64,000 bases of DNA from Streptomyces griseoaurantiacus (lineage in GTDB: Bacteria; Actinomycetota; Actinomycetes; Streptomycetales; Streptomycetaceae), in contig BNBP01000030.1 in NCBI GenBank assembly GCA_014656015.1, positions 1 through 64,000 of the forward strand, written 5' to 3'. Shown here piece by piece: positions 1-7,073 of the stretch. The notes below the pieces were generated by a model. The model was given only the letters and a program-made list of their open reading frames with translations. It was not told where the DNA came from and searched no databases. The first letter of the stretch is position 1. Every line of letters starts with the position of its first letter. Both the position numbers and the translations under genes were made by a program.

Positions 1-333
1 AGAAGCCGAGGGCCGCGGCCGGGCGGACGGCGTGGCCGCGGCGGCGCGCCCGTCGGCGGAGGTGTCACCCGCGCCGTCGCGGGAGCGGGGCCGGGTGAGC
101 CAGGCGACGGCCGCCCCCGTGGCGGCGACGGGCCACTCGACGACGCCCGCGAGGCCGAGCACCCCCGCCCCGGTGTAGACGAGGAGCCGCCGTCCGCGCG
201 GCGACACGGCGCCGACCTTGTCCAGCGCTCCCCCGGCGACCCGGTTCACGGTTCCGCCCCCCGGCACCTTCCGCAGCACCGAGGCCGCGGTGCGCAGGGG
301 CAGGGGGAGACTCGACGACGTGTCCTCGGCCAT
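1..333 (-). CDS. Hypothetical membrane protein, C-terminus outside the window
   Basis: The first 111 residues are visible and the frame is still open at base 1, so the C-terminus is missing. After a short polar start comes a Pro/Gly-rich stretch, a basic patch, and one hydrophobic segment at about residues 50-75 that could be a membrane span; an Ala/Pro-rich tail follows. The ATG at 333 has a GAGGT ribosome site 5 bases upstream. I do not recognise a named family. Short single-span proteins of this look are common in streptomycetes, and no function can be inferred from the visible part. Confidence 0.55.
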   Translation of the reverse strand, partial: MAEDTSSSLPLPLRTAASVLRKVPGGGTVNRVAGGALDKVGAVSPRGRRLLVYTGAGVLGLAGVVEWPVAATGAAVAWLTRPRSRDGAGDTSADGRAAAATPSARPRPSAS

Positions 334-442
334 GGTTCACCTCGCGTACGGGACAAACAGTGTGAACCGGGCGAGTGCCCCCGAGCCGGGCGGCGAACCG
401 GGCCGTTCGGGCGAACGTCGACGCGTCCCGTGCCCCGGCCGG

Positions 443-889
443 TCAGGCGGCGGGCACCGCGAACCCGAGCGCGGCGAGGGCCTCCTCGGCGGCCTGCCGG
501 TCCTGCTCGTGACTGCCGCCTGAGACGCCCAGCCCTCCGACGCACCGGCCGTCCTCGAGCAGCGGGTGACCGCCGCCGACGGCCATCAGCCGCGGGTGGC
601 CGGCCAGCGGCGCGACCTTCGGATCGGCGAGGTAGTCGTTCCACGTGTGGGTGGGGATCTGGAAGGAGGCCGCAGTCCAGGCCTTGTCGACGGCGATCTC
701 GGCGGCCAGGAAGGGCGTGCCGTCGGGCCGGTCGAAGGCCTTGAGGTGGCCTCCCTGGTCGGTGACGGCGACGGCCGCCGTGAAGCCGATCCGCTCGGCG
801 GCGGCGTGGACCGCCGCGATGAGCGCGCCGGCGGCGGCCTGGGTGACGGACGGGGCGGGGGCCGACTTCGGCGGTGTGCCGGTGGTCAT
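443..889 (-). CDS. GlcG/HbpS family heme-binding-like protein
   Basis: A protein of 148 residues whose whole length fits the GlcG/HbpS (DUF336) fold: an N-terminal helix with the AAAERIG pattern, the VAVTDQGG strand, the FDRPDGTP loop, and a Gly-rich end (GGLGVSGG). In Streptomyces reticuli HbpS is exported, binds heme and controls a two-component system. This copy begins directly with the domain and has no signal peptide, so it is probably cytoplasmic. It is the last of three co-directional genes after a quinone oxidoreductase and a NIPSNAP protein, 62 bases after the latter. Heme binding is an inference from the family. Confidence 0.8.
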   Translation of the reverse strand: MTTGTPPKSAPAPSVTQAAAGALIAAVHAAAERIGFTAAVAVTDQGGHLKAFDRPDGTPFLAAEIAVDKAWTAASFQIPTHTWNDYLADPKVAPLAGHPRLMAVGGGHPLLEDGRCVGGLGVSGGSHEQDRQAAEEALAALGFAVPAA

Positions 890-951
890 CGAGGGTTCCT
901 CTGTCGCTGGGCCGTACGGGGTGAGGGGGGACGCCGGGGGCGGGGGTCGCC

Positions 952-1272
952 TCATCGCAGGGGCGAGGCCGGGGTGGGGGTCACGCGGGTGACGACGGAC
1001 TCCTCCACGAGCAGCAGGCCGTGCACGGCCGGGCCGATCTCGTTCTTCCACCTGTCGTGCTCGTAGACGGCCTCGTACAGGGCCTTGCCGTGCGCCTCGT
1101 CCTCGAAGCGGCGGATCCAGACGTAGCCGTCCTCGTCCTCCTCGTCGGTGAAGGAGGCGGTCACGTCCATGCCGAGCGAGGTCTGGAAGGGGAGGACCAC
1201 GTCCTCCATGTACCGCACCCATTCCTCGCGGCGGCCGGGCCGGGTCCGGTAGCGGCGGATCTCGTAGTACAT
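952..1272 (-). CDS. NIPSNAP family protein
   Basis: A 106-residue protein. It opens with a YEIRRYRTRPG strand, carries the WVRYMEDVVLP helix, and has a YVWIRRFEDEA strand near residue 50, the usual ferredoxin-like dimeric alpha/beta barrel of NIPSNAP proteins. No enzymatic residues are known for the family. It lies 35 bases downstream of the oxidoreductase gene and 62 bases upstream of the HbpS-like gene, so the three are probably one transcript. Proteins of this fold often accompany small oxidoreductases, but the substrate here is unknown. Confidence 0.8.
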   Translation of the reverse strand: MYYEIRRYRTRPGRREEWVRYMEDVVLPFQTSLGMDVTASFTDEEDEDGYVWIRRFEDEAHGKALYEAVYEHDRWKNEIGPAVHGLLLVEESVVTRVTPTPASPLR

Positions 1273-1307
1273 CGTCGTTGCTCCGTTCTCGGTGTGCGGG
1301 CGGACCG

Positions 1308-2273
1308 TCAGCCGGCGACCGTCAGGACGAGCTTGCCGCGCGTGCGGCCCGTCTCGCCCTGGGCGTGGGCCTCGGCGGCGCGCTCCAGCGGGAAGGTGTC
1401 CGCCACCTCCACGGAGACCTCGCCCGCGTCGATCAGTCCGGCGATCGTGGTCAGCGCCGGGCCGTCCGGTTCGACCAGGTATCCGGTGGCCCGCACACCC
1501 GCCGCCCGCGCGGCCGCGGCGAGTTCCGGGGAGACGCCGCCGGGGACGGCCACGAGCAGTCCGTCGGGGCGCAGCACCTTCAGCGCGCGGGTGCTGGTGT
1601 CGTCGTGCGTGTCGCCCACCAGGTCGACGACGACGTCGACGTCGGAGGCGGCCTCCTCGAAGCGGGTGGTGGTGTAGTCGATGGCCTCCTGGGCGCCGAG
1701 TTCCTTGAGCCAGGCGTGGCGGCCTGCGCCGGCGGTGCCGATCACATGGGCCCCCAGATGCCGGGCGAACTGCACGGCGAAGTGGCCCACCCCGCCCGCG
1801 GCGGCGGTGATCAGGACGCGCTGTCCGGCCCGCACCCGGGCGGTGTCGGTCAGGATCTGCCAGGCGGTCAGCGCCGCCAGCGGCACGGCGGCCGCGTGCA
1901 CGTGGTCGAGGGAGGCGGGCTTGCGGGCCCACTGGCGGGCGGGCGCGGTGACGTACTCGGCGTAGCCGCCCGCGGCGCGCGGGAACCACGGCATGCCGTA
2001 GACCTCGTCACCGGGCGCGAGCGTGGTGACGCCGAAGCCGACCTCCTCGACGACGCCGGAGACGTCCCAGCCGAGGGTCAGCGGGAGGGACTGGAGTCCG
2101 GCCATGCCCTGGCCCTCGCGGGTCTTCCAGTCCACCGGGTTGACGCCCGCGGCGTGCACCCGCACCAGCACCTCGGTGGGCAGCGGCTCGGGGCGCGCGA
2201 CCTCCTCGACGCTCAGCACCTCCCGGCCGCCGAACTCCTTCTGGGTCACGGCCCGCATGACGTGCTCGCTCAT
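1308..2273 (-). CDS. NADP-dependent quinone oxidoreductase-type MDR protein
   Basis: A 321-residue medium-chain dehydrogenase/reductase. It has the GroES-like N-terminal domain with the VHAAGVNPVDWK motif and the LTLGWDVSG motif, then a Rossmann domain with AAAGGVGHFAVQFA for NADPH. No structural or catalytic zinc cysteines are present, which places it with quinone reductases rather than zinc alcohol dehydrogenases. It is the first gene of a three-gene operon and is divergent from a GlxA-type regulator with a large dyad between them, so that regulator probably controls it. A paralogue sits at 61317-62324 in the same kind of divergent arrangement. Confidence 0.88.
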   Translation of the reverse strand: MSEHVMRAVTQKEFGGREVLSVEEVARPEPLPTEVLVRVHAAGVNPVDWKTREGQGMAGLQSLPLTLGWDVSGVVEEVGFGVTTLAPGDEVYGMPWFPRAAGGYAEYVTAPARQWARKPASLDHVHAAAVPLAALTAWQILTDTARVRAGQRVLITAAAGGVGHFAVQFARHLGAHVIGTAGAGRHAWLKELGAQEAIDYTTTRFEEAASDVDVVVDLVGDTHDDTSTRALKVLRPDGLLVAVPGGVSPELAAAARAAGVRATGYLVEPDGPALTTIAGLIDAGEVSVEVADTFPLERAAEAHAQGETGRTRGKLVLTVAG

Positions 2274-2303
2274 GGTTCTTCCTCACTCCGTACGTCCGAC
2301 GTT

Positions 2304-2342
2304 CTCTTCCGAGGCCGGGACCGTGTCCCGGCCAGAGAAGAG
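2304..2342. promoter_or_regulatory. Interrupted 39-bp dyad in the divergent GlxA/oxidoreductase promoter region
   Basis: The intergenic region holds a perfect 9-3-9 inverted repeat, GGCCGGGAC / GTCCCGGCC (2313-2333). It is nested inside a second inverted pair, CTCTTC (2304-2309) and GAAGAG (2337-2342). It lies 31 bases upstream of the oxidoreductase start and about 50 bases upstream of the regulator's -10 box. The symmetry suggests a repressor or activator site shared by the two genes. Which protein binds is an inference. Confidence 0.5.
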
Positions 2343-2390
2343 TGCCCCGTTGCCGGAGGCACACGTGAGTGGCCGGAAGGCCATCGGTAG

Positions 2391-2396
2391 TACCAT
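2391..2396 (+). promoter_or_regulatory. -10 box for a leaderless transcript of the GlxA-type regulator
   Basis: TACCAT lies 7 bases upstream of the ATG at 2404. This spacing would place transcription start at the start codon, which fits the absence of a Shine-Dalgarno sequence. No good -35 box is visible. Confidence 0.5.
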
Positions 2397-2403
2397 TCGG
2401 GCC

Positions 2404-3384
2404 ATGCCGCATCGTGTCGTCGTCCTCGCCCTCGACCGGGTCATTCCGCTGGACCTGGGCATCCCGGCCCGGGTGTTCAACGAGGCCCGGGCGCCGGACG
2501 GGACCCGGCTGTACTCCGTCACGACCTGCTCCCTCGGCGGCCGACCGGTCCGCACCCACGAGGACTACCGGATCCTCGTCGACCACGACGAGTCGGCGCT
2601 GGAGGGCGCGGACACCGTCGTCCTCGCCACCCAGGAGCCCGGCGCGACGCTGCTGTCGACCGGTGCGATCCCTCCGGACGTCGCGGCGGCCCTCGCCCGG
2701 ATCGGGCCGCACACCCGCATCGTCAGCCTGTGCACCTCGGCCTTCCTGCTCGCGGCGGCCGGTCTGCTGGACGGCGGGCGGGCGACCACCCACTGGGCGC
2801 TGTGCGAGGCGCTGGCGCGGACCTTCCCGCGGGTGGAGGTCGATCCGGACGTGCTGTTCGTCGACAACGGGCGCGTCCTGACGTCCGCGGGCGGGGCGGC
2901 CGGCATCGACCTGTGCCTGCATCTGGTCCGCCGGGACCACGGGGCGGCGGTGGCCTCGGCCGCCGCGCGGCGCTGCGTGGTGGCCCCGTGGCGGGAGGGC
3001 GGGCAGGCGCAGTTCATCGAGCACCCGGTGCCGCAGGAGACCGACCGCTCCACCTCGCCGACCCGGCAGTGGGCACTGGACCGGCTGGCGGAGCCGCTCA
3101 CCCTGGAGGACCTGGCCCGGCACGCGCACATGAGTGTGCGCACCTTCACCCGGAAGTTCCGCGCGGAGGTGGGCAGCAGCCCGCTGAAGTGGCTGGCGCA
3201 GCGGCGGCTCGCGCACGCGCGCCTGCTGCTGGAGTCCACCGACCTGCCCGTCGCGCGGATCGCCACCGTCTGCGGCTTCGGCGATCCCGTGGCCCTGCGC
3301 AAGCACTTCCACGCCCACGTGGGGCTGCCCCCGCTGGCCTACCGCCGGGCCCACAGCGCCCCGGAGCCGGCGGTCGCGCGATGA
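2404..3384 (+). CDS. GlxA-type AraC family regulator (DJ-1/PfpI + AraC HTH)
   Basis: A 326-residue regulator. Residues 1-190 form a DJ-1/PfpI (GATase1-like) sensor domain, with the LCTSAFLL nucleophile-elbow segment carrying the family cysteine and the ATTHW motif. The last 100 residues are a double helix-turn-helix AraC domain ending in a PPLAYRR motif. Such proteins activate or repress adjacent metabolic genes. The start was chosen because the TACCAT box 7 bases upstream implies a leaderless message. Its stop overlaps a possible upstream start of the TetR gene by four bases. A paralogue lies at 59966-61246. Confidence 0.88.
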   Translation: MPHRVVVLALDRVIPLDLGIPARVFNEARAPDGTRLYSVTTCSLGGRPVRTHEDYRILVDHDESALEGADTVVLATQEPGATLLSTGAIPPDVAAALARIGPHTRIVSLCTSAFLLAAAGLLDGGRATTHWALCEALARTFPRVEVDPDVLFVDNGRVLTSAGGAAGIDLCLHLVRRDHGAAVASAAARRCVVAPWREGGQAQFIEHPVPQETDRSTSPTRQWALDRLAEPLTLEDLARHAHMSVRTFTRKFRAEVGSSPLKWLAQRRLAHARLLLESTDLPVARIATVCGFGDPVALRKHFHAHVGLPPLAYRRAHSAPEPAVAR

Positions 3385-3403
3385 CCGCTCTCCCCCGCGC
3401 GGG

Positions 3404-3409
3404 TACCGT
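3404..3409 (+). promoter_or_regulatory. -10 box for a leaderless TetR transcript
   Basis: TACCGT lies 7 bases before the ATG at 3417, in the overlap with the end of the preceding gene. It supports the 3417 start over an in-frame ATG at 3381. Confidence 0.45.
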
Positions 3410-3416
3410 CTCCCGC

Positions 3417-4013
3417 ATGGCACCGACCAGCGACGTCCTCACCGCCGACCGCATCCTCGAGGCGACCGAGGAGGTGCTGCGCCGGCACGGTCCGGCCAAG
3501 GCGACCGTGGTGGACGTGGCGCGAGCGCTCGGGGTGAGTCACGGCAGCGTGTACCGGCACTTCCGTACGAAGACGGCGCTGCGGGAGGCGGTGGCGCAGC
3601 GCTGGCTGGACCGCACGCACCAGGGGCTGGCGGGGATCGTCGCCGACGGGGACCTCGCGCCGGCCGAGCGGCTGCGGACCTGGTGCCGGGCCCTGTTCGA
3701 GACCAAGCGGCGCAGGTCCGTGGACGATCCGGAGCTGTTCGCGACGTTCGGGGTGCTGGCCGAGGAGAACAGCGCGATCGTCGACCGGCACGTCGCCGAC
3801 CTCACCGGCCAGCTCACCGAGATCGTGCGGGCCGGGGTGGCCGGGGGCGGCTTCCGGCCGTCCCTCGACCCGGAGGCCACCGCGGCTGCCCTGCTCGACG
3901 CGACCTCCCGCTTCCACGCCCCGTACCACGCCCGCGAATGGCAGCGGCCGGGCACCGGGGAGCGGCTGGAGACGCTCCTCGACCTGCTGGTGGCGGGGCT
4001 GCGGGCGTCCTGA
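3417..4013 (+). CDS. TetR family transcriptional regulator
   Basis: A 198-residue protein with a typical TetR N-terminal domain: the first helix covers residues 10-22, then the recognition helix region DVARALGVSHGSVYRHF near residue 40. The C-terminal ligand domain is helical and of normal length. An in-frame ATG at 3381 overlaps the upstream stop as ATGA and would add 12 residues. I prefer 3417 because a TACCGT box sits 7 bases before it. The gene is convergent with the VOC gene, only 21 bases away. Its target and ligand cannot be read from the sequence. Confidence 0.88.
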   Translation: MAPTSDVLTADRILEATEEVLRRHGPAKATVVDVARALGVSHGSVYRHFRTKTALREAVAQRWLDRTHQGLAGIVADGDLAPAERLRTWCRALFETKRRRSVDDPELFATFGVLAEENSAIVDRHVADLTGQLTEIVRAGVAGGGFRPSLDPEATAAALLDATSRFHAPYHAREWQRPGTGERLETLLDLLVAGLRAS

Positions 4014-4034
4014 GGGGCGGGGCCGCGGGCGGTG

Positions 4035-4487
4035 TCAGGCGACGCAGAACTCGTTGCCCTCGGGGTCGCGCATGACCCACCAGTGCCCGGCCGGGCCCCG
4101 GTCGACCTCCTCGACCCGCCGCGCGCCCAGCCCTTCCAGGCGGGCGACGGTCTCCTCCCGTCCCTCCTCCCCCGCGTGCACGTCGAGGTGCAGCCGGTTC
4201 TTCACGGTCTTCGGCTCCGGGACGTCCTGGAAGAGGATGCGCCGGCCGGTGCCGATGCCGGTGGTCTCCTCGTAGGGGTCCTCGGGGTGCCGGATCGCGG
4301 CGAGGCCGCGGAAGACGCGGCGTCCGCCGTGCTCCGCCGTCGCGGCCGGCGGCAACCGCCCGGCGGCGAGCAGCGAGTCGATCAGGGCGCTGTTGTCCTC
4401 GACGACGTATCCGAGCGCGGCGGCCCAGAACTCCGCGAGCGCGGGTGCGTCGGCGGTGTCGACGACGAGTTTGACGTGCAGGGTCAT
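4035..4487 (-). CDS. VOC (glyoxalase/bleomycin-resistance fold) family protein
   Basis: A 150-residue protein with two beta-alpha-beta-beta-beta modules typical of the vicinal oxygen chelate superfamily: LVVDTADAPALAEFWAAALGY at the N-terminus and KNRLHLDVHA in the second half, ending in MRDPEGNEFCV. The layout matches the abundant glyoxalase-like domain proteins of actinomycetes (PF18029 type). The metal-site residues are plausible but no substrate can be named. It is convergent with the TetR gene and 64 bases upstream of the end of the MFS gene. Confidence 0.82.
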   Translation of the reverse strand: MTLHVKLVVDTADAPALAEFWAAALGYVVEDNSALIDSLLAAGRLPPAATAEHGGRRVFRGLAAIRHPEDPYEETTGIGTGRRILFQDVPEPKTVKNRLHLDVHAGEEGREETVARLEGLGARRVEEVDRGPAGHWWVMRDPEGNEFCVA

Positions 4488-4551
4488 GGCACCGTTCCTA
4501 CGGGGGGACGGGCGCCGTGTCCAGCGTCGCCGCCCCGGGGCGGCCGGTACC

Positions 4552-5994
4552 TCAGCCGATCCGGCGCGGCAGCCGCAGGCTCAGCGCCACCGTGAGGAGG
4601 ACCAGGGCGAGCTGGGTGAGCAGGGTCGTCACCAGGGCGTCGCGCATGCCGAGGCCCGGGACGAGCGCCAGGAACAGCGAGCCGAGCGTCGCCACGCCGA
4701 GCGCCAGCGCCGACTGCTGGGTGGTGATCATGACACCGCCGCCGACACCCGCGCGGGCCGCCGGGACCTCGGAGAGGATGGTCCGCATCAGGATCGGCAT
4801 CTGCAGCGCCTGTCCCGCCCCGGCCACCGCCGCGCCGGGCGCCAGCGTCACGAGGTCCAGGTCGGGCCAACTGCGCCGGGCGGCCAGGGCGAGGAGCAGC
4901 AGACCGGCCGCCTGCAGCAGTCCGCCCGCGGGCACCACCCGGGTGCCGAACCGGTTCACCAGGCGGGGGCCGCACAGCGAGACGAGGAAGAACGAGGCCG
5001 CGAGGGGCACCAGCGCCAGACCGGCCTCGACGGGCCCGAGCCGCGCGCCCTGCTGGAGCGCCACCGCGAGGACGAACATGAAGCCGCTGAAGCCGACGGA
5101 GAACGGCACCAGCACGAGCAGTCCCCGGCGCAGCGAGGGCAGCGCGAACAGGCTCGGCGGCACCAGCGGGGTGCGGCCGGCGCGGTCGGCCCCGCGCTCC
5201 ACGCGGTAGAAGCCCCAGGCGGCGAAGGGGAAGGCGGCCAGTGCCACCCAGGTCCACAGCGGCCAGCCGGCGGCGCGGCCCTCGGTCAGCGGCACCAGCA
5301 GGGTCAGCAGGGAGGCGGCGAGGAGCACGGTGCCGGGGCCGTCGACCGGTTCCGGGCGGGGCGAGCGGGTGTCGGGGACGGCCCGAACGGCCAGGACCAG
5401 GCCGAGGAGGACGGCGGGCACGTTCACCAGGAACACCGCGCGCCAGCCGCTGCCCGCGATGTCGGCGGCCACGAGGACGCCGCCGAGGATCTGCCCGGCG
5501 ACCATGGAGAGTCCGGCCGTCGCCCCGTACAGGCCCATGGCGCGGGCCCGGCGAGCGCCGGCGGTGCCGGCCTGGATGGTGGCGAGCACCTGCGGCAGCA
5601 TCGCGGCGGCCGCCGCGCCCTGTGCCGCGCGGGCGGCGACCAGCGTCCAGGCGTCCGGGGCGAGGCCGCAGGCGAGCGAGGTCAGGCCGAAGGCGGCCAG
5701 TCCGCCGAGGAAGAGGCGGCGGCGGCCGAAGAGGTCGCCGAGGCGTCCGCCGAGGACGAGCAGGACGGCGTACGCCACCCCGTACCCGGCGACGACGAGT
5801 TCCAGGACGGCCTCGCCCGCGTGCAGGTCCTCGCCGATCGTCGGAAGGGCCACGTTGACGATGAAGAAGTCGATGAGGGGAAGTGCCGCACCCAGCAGCA
5901 CGGTGAACAGTCCCAGTCCGCCGAGCACGGGCGGGGACGTCGGACCGGGGGCCGCCGAGGGCGCGGAGGTCGGGGATGCGAGAGTCTTCGTCAC
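4552..5994 (-). CDS. MFS transporter, DHA2-like multidrug exporter
   Basis: A 480-residue membrane protein with about 14 hydrophobic segments. It has the DFFIVNVALPTIGEDL motif in helix 1 (a DHA2-type signature), the GRLGDLFGRRR motif A in the 2-3 loop, and LVAARAAQGAAAA in helix 4. It probably exports drugs or toxic metabolites using the proton gradient. The GTG start at 5994 was chosen because a GGAG lies 10 bases upstream; the longer frame back to 6066 would run into the divergent promoter. It is divergent from an MmyB-like regulator, the usual arrangement for regulator-controlled efflux genes in Streptomyces. Confidence 0.88.
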   Translation of the reverse strand: MTKTLASPTSAPSAAPGPTSPPVLGGLGLFTVLLGAALPLIDFFIVNVALPTIGEDLHAGEAVLELVVAGYGVAYAVLLVLGGRLGDLFGRRRLFLGGLAAFGLTSLACGLAPDAWTLVAARAAQGAAAAAMLPQVLATIQAGTAGARRARAMGLYGATAGLSMVAGQILGGVLVAADIAGSGWRAVFLVNVPAVLLGLVLAVRAVPDTRSPRPEPVDGPGTVLLAASLLTLLVPLTEGRAAGWPLWTWVALAAFPFAAWGFYRVERGADRAGRTPLVPPSLFALPSLRRGLLVLVPFSVGFSGFMFVLAVALQQGARLGPVEAGLALVPLAASFFLVSLCGPRLVNRFGTRVVPAGGLLQAAGLLLLALAARRSWPDLDLVTLAPGAAVAGAGQALQMPILMRTILSEVPAARAGVGGGVMITTQQSALALGVATLGSLFLALVPGLGMRDALVTTLLTQLALVLLTVALSLRLPRRIG

Positions 5995-6040
5995 GTCACC
6001 GAGACTCCGCCGCTCCCCAGACGGGTACCAGAGTGTCTTC

Positions 6041-6072
6041 ATCCTGGTAGCGGGAGCACCTGGCAACAGGAT
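6041..6072. promoter_or_regulatory. Inverted repeat in the MFS/MmyB divergent promoter
   Basis: ATCCTG (6041-6046) and CAGGAT (6067-6072) form an inverted pair 20 bases apart between the two divergent genes. Near-copies CTGGTAGC and GGTACCAG lie beside the left arm. This is a candidate operator for the MmyB-like protein. Confidence 0.4.
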
Positions 6073-6095
6073 CGGGCGGCGGGCACCCTGGAGGC

Positions 6096-6992
6096 ATGAC
6101 GACGACCGTGCAGGAGACGAGGCCCGCCCGAGCGACCCGGCCCGAAGGCGCGGGTTCCGCCTCGGCGGTGCGACGCCACGAACTGGCCGCCTTCCTGCGG
6201 CACCGCCGCGAGCACGTGGCCCCCGAGCAGGTCGGACTGCCCCGGGGTGTGCGCCGGCGCACTCCCGGGCTGCGCCGCGAGGAGGTCGCCCAGCTCTCCT
6301 CGGTCGGCGTCACCTGGTACACGTGGCTGGAGCAGGCGCGTGACATCCAGGTGTCGGTGCAGGTGCTGGACTCCCTGGCCCGGGCGCTGCTGCTCGACTC
6401 CAGCGAGCGGGCGCACCTGTTCGCGCTCGCCGGGGCGGTCGACCCCTCGCCGAGCGGCGGTTGCTCCGCCGTCGCCCCGGCGCACCGCGTCCTGCTGGAG
6501 CAGTTGGAGCCGCTGCCCGCCTGTGTGCAGAACAGCCGGTACGACATCCTCGCGTACAACCGCACCTACGGCAGGCTGCTGTGCGATCTGGACGCGGTGC
6601 CCCCGGAGGACCGCAACTGCATGCTGCTCGCCTACACCCACGCGGAGTGGCGCACCTCGCTGGCGGACCGCGAGGAGATGCTGCGGCTGATGGCCGCGAA
6701 GTTCCGCGCGACGATGGCCGAGCACCTGGGCGAGCCCGCGTGGAAGATGCTCCTGAACCGGCTGCTGTCCGAGTCGGAGGAGTTCGTCGAGCACTGGGAG
6801 CGGCACGAGGTGGTGGGCCCGAGCGTCAGGCGCAAGCAGTTCCGCAACTCCCGGGTCGGGCTGCTCACGCTGGACCACACCTACCTGTGGCTGGGCCCGC
6901 ACAACGGGCCCCGCCTGATCACCTACACCCCGGCCGACGAGGAGACCCGCGCCCGGCTGGAGCGGCTGCGGGCGATCGCCACCGGGGCCTGA
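6096..6992 (+). CDS. Helix-turn-helix regulator with MmyB-like ligand-binding domain
   Basis: A 298-residue protein. Residues about 25-110 are an XRE-type helix-turn-helix with the RRRTPGLRREEVAQLSSV segment and the WYTWLEQ helix that mark the MmyB subfamily. The remaining 180 residues are the MmyB-like (PAS-like) domain, with YDILAYNR and WLGPHNGP motifs. In Streptomyces such proteins often control an adjacent transporter or oxidoreductase gene and may sense fatty acids. Here the divergent neighbour is an MFS exporter. It ends 28 bases before a strong bidirectional terminator. Confidence 0.9.
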   Translation: MTTTVQETRPARATRPEGAGSASAVRRHELAAFLRHRREHVAPEQVGLPRGVRRRTPGLRREEVAQLSSVGVTWYTWLEQARDIQVSVQVLDSLARALLLDSSERAHLFALAGAVDPSPSGGCSAVAPAHRVLLEQLEPLPACVQNSRYDILAYNRTYGRLLCDLDAVPPEDRNCMLLAYTHAEWRTSLADREEMLRLMAAKFRATMAEHLGEPAWKMLLNRLLSESEEFVEHWERHEVVGPSVRRKQFRNSRVGLLTLDHTYLWLGPHNGPRLITYTPADEETRARLERLRAIATGA

Positions 6993-7019
6993 GGACGTTC
7001 CGGGACCCGGGAGACGCAC

Positions 7020-7051
7020 GGTCCCCGCGCCCTTCGCGGGACGCGGGGACC
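7020..7051. terminator. Bidirectional terminator between the MmyB-like gene and glyS
   Basis: GGTCCCCGCG (7020-7029) and CGCGGGGACC (7042-7051) form a perfect 10-bp stem with an inner CCC/GGG extension. It lies between two convergent genes and has no U-tract, as is usual in high-GC genomes. Confidence 0.75.
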
Positions 7052-7073
7052 GGGACGGAAGACCGCGGACGGG

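Noticed and set aside
5995..6066. Longer start of the MFS transporter at 6066 or 6042
   Set aside because: It would extend through the inverted repeat and promoter region shared with the divergent regulator; the GTG at 5994 has a GGAG upstream.
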